This document shows, in pieces, positions 5,127 to 5,665 of a stretch of DNA of 5,665 nucleotides (position 1 is the stretch's first letter; each line of letters opens with the position of its first letter). A program made the translations under genes and the position numbers. The notes under the pieces are model-generated. The model had not been told where the DNA came from and did not search any database. It saw only the letters and a program-made list of their open reading frames with translations. The DNA is taken from NCBI GenBank assembly GCA_017990305.1, contig JAGNOB010000146.1, positions 1 through 5,665 of the forward strand, in the 5' to 3' direction. The DNA comes from Leucobacter sp. (GTDB taxonomy: Bacteria; Actinomycetota; Actinomycetes; Actinomycetales; Microbacteriaceae).

Positions 5127-5665
5127 TTATGCCTCCACCTTCTGGTTCGCATCGGCTTGCAGGTCCCACGGGCTTGACAGCGTGCCGCGGATCGCGGTTG
5201 CCGCCGCGACGAGGGGCGAAACAAGGTGCGTGCGACCGCCCTTGCCCTGGCGGCCCTCAAAGTTACGGTTCGACGTCGACGCGCAGCGCTCGCCCGGAGC
5301 GAGCTGGTCGGGGTTCATGCCAAGGCACATCGAGCAGCCAGCGAATCGCCACTCGCCGCCGAACTCCTCGACGATCTTGTCGATTCCCTCAGCCTCGGCT
5401 TCGAGGCGGACACGTGCGGAACCGGGAACGACCATGAGGCGCACTCCGTCGGCTTTCTTCTTGCCCTGGATAATGCTCGCGAACTCGCGGAGGTCATCGA
5501 GCCGCGCGTTGGTGCAGGACCCCATGAAAACAGCGTCGACAGGGATTTCCTTCATCGGTGTGCCGGCCTCGAGATCCATGTACTCGAGGGCGCGCTCAGC
5601 TGCGGCGCGCTCGTTCGGATCCGAAATCTCTGCGGGGTTAGGAACGGTGTCACTCAGGTGGACAC
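5127..5665 (-). CDS. leuC: 3-isopropylmalate dehydratase large subunit, C-terminal part (5' end outside window)
   Basis: LeuC is the iron-sulfur subunit of isopropylmalate isomerase. With LeuD it interconverts 2- and 3-isopropylmalate in cytoplasmic leucine synthesis. About 178 residues are visible and the frame stays open to the right edge, so this is the last third or so of a protein usually near 470-490 residues. The first Fe-S ligand region is seen as [15 protein letters not shown] (Cys codon at 5514-5516). The second cluster motif is [15 protein letters not shown] (Cys codons at 5334-5336 and 5325-5327), so all three [4Fe-4S] cysteines of the aconitase family are present. The segments [20 protein letters not shown] and [12 protein letters not shown] are typical of bacterial LeuC C-termini. 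It ends in TAA, 2 nt before leuD. An in-frame ATG at 5577-5579 is internal, because the reading frame continues upstream with LeuC-like sequence ([20 protein letters not shown]). Promoter and any leucine-linked control lie outside the window. Confidence 0.97.
   Translation of the reverse strand, partial: VHLSDTVPNPAEISDPNERAAAERALEYMDLEAGTPMKEIPVDAVFMGSCTNARLDDLREFASIIQGKKKADGVRLMVVPGSARVRLEAEAEGIDKIVEEFGGEWRFAGCSMCLGMNPDQLAPGERCASTSNRNFEGRQGKGGRTHLVSPLVAAATAIRGTLSSPWDLQADANQKVEA
5132..5140 (-). promoter_or_regulatory. Ribosome binding site of leuD inside the leuC 3' end
   Basis: On the minus strand the last leuC codons (AAG GTG GAG GCA TAA) contain AGGTGGAGG. The GGAGG core (5136-5132) sits 7 nt before the leuD ATG at 5124. 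This decides the leuD start and suggests that leuC and leuD are translated in a coupled way, which suits subunits of one heterodimer. Confidence 0.8.

Noticed and set aside
5125..5169. Upstream GTG start for leuD giving a 15-residue extension
   Set aside because: The extension lies within leuC coding sequence, is unlike LeuD N-termini, and the ATG at 5124 has a GGAGG site at good spacing.
1..5665. Search for tRNA or rRNA genes, CRISPR arrays, insertion sequences, prophage or integrase genes, toxin-antitoxin or defence genes
   Set aside because: Almost every base is accounted for by six housekeeping genes. I saw no tandem direct repeats with spacers, no terminal inverted repeats and no transposase-like frames.

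Overview
The window is a tightly packed run of six genes, all on the minus strand. They are read from the right edge to the left: leuC (3' part) > leuD > murA > plsC > gpsA > ddl. Base composition is GC-rich, and GTG and TTG starts are used alongside ATG. Gene order and protein character fit a high-GC Gram-positive actinobacterium. The MurA C-terminus and the leuCD-murA-plsC-gpsA-ddl order look most like Microbacteriaceae (for example Leucobacter or Microbacterium relatives); that placement is inference from memory of related genomes.

Right part (4522-5665): the end of leuC and all of leuD encode the large and small subunits of isopropylmalate isomerase in leucine synthesis. leuD starts 2 nt after the leuC stop, with its ribosome binding site inside the last leuC codons. 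Middle (3088-4509): murA, the first committed step of peptidoglycan synthesis, starts 12 nt after leuD and uses a strong GGGAGG site that begins in the leuD stop codon, so it is probably co-transcribed with leuCD. The only real gap in the window, 75 nt at 3013-3087, holds a perfect 11-bp inverted repeat just after murA. It also holds a possible -10 element placed exactly for a leaderless transcript of plsC.

Left part (24-3012): plsC (acyl-glycerol-3-phosphate acyltransferase), gpsA (glycerol-3-phosphate dehydrogenase) and ddl (D-Ala-D-Ala ligase) are joined by 4-nt stop/start overlaps (TTGA and GTGA). GpsA makes the glycerol-3-phosphate from which PlsC's lysophosphatidate substrate is built, and MurA and Ddl feed peptidoglycan precursor synthesis. 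The locus therefore brings envelope lipid and cell-wall precursor genes together downstream of a leucine module. All catalytic motifs examined look intact.

I see no mobile element, CRISPR array, RNA gene, toxin or defence system, and no convincing undescribed system. The items most worth a second look are the murA-plsC junction, the start-codon arrangements, the unusual GpsA C-terminus, and a possible convergent gene end at the left edge.
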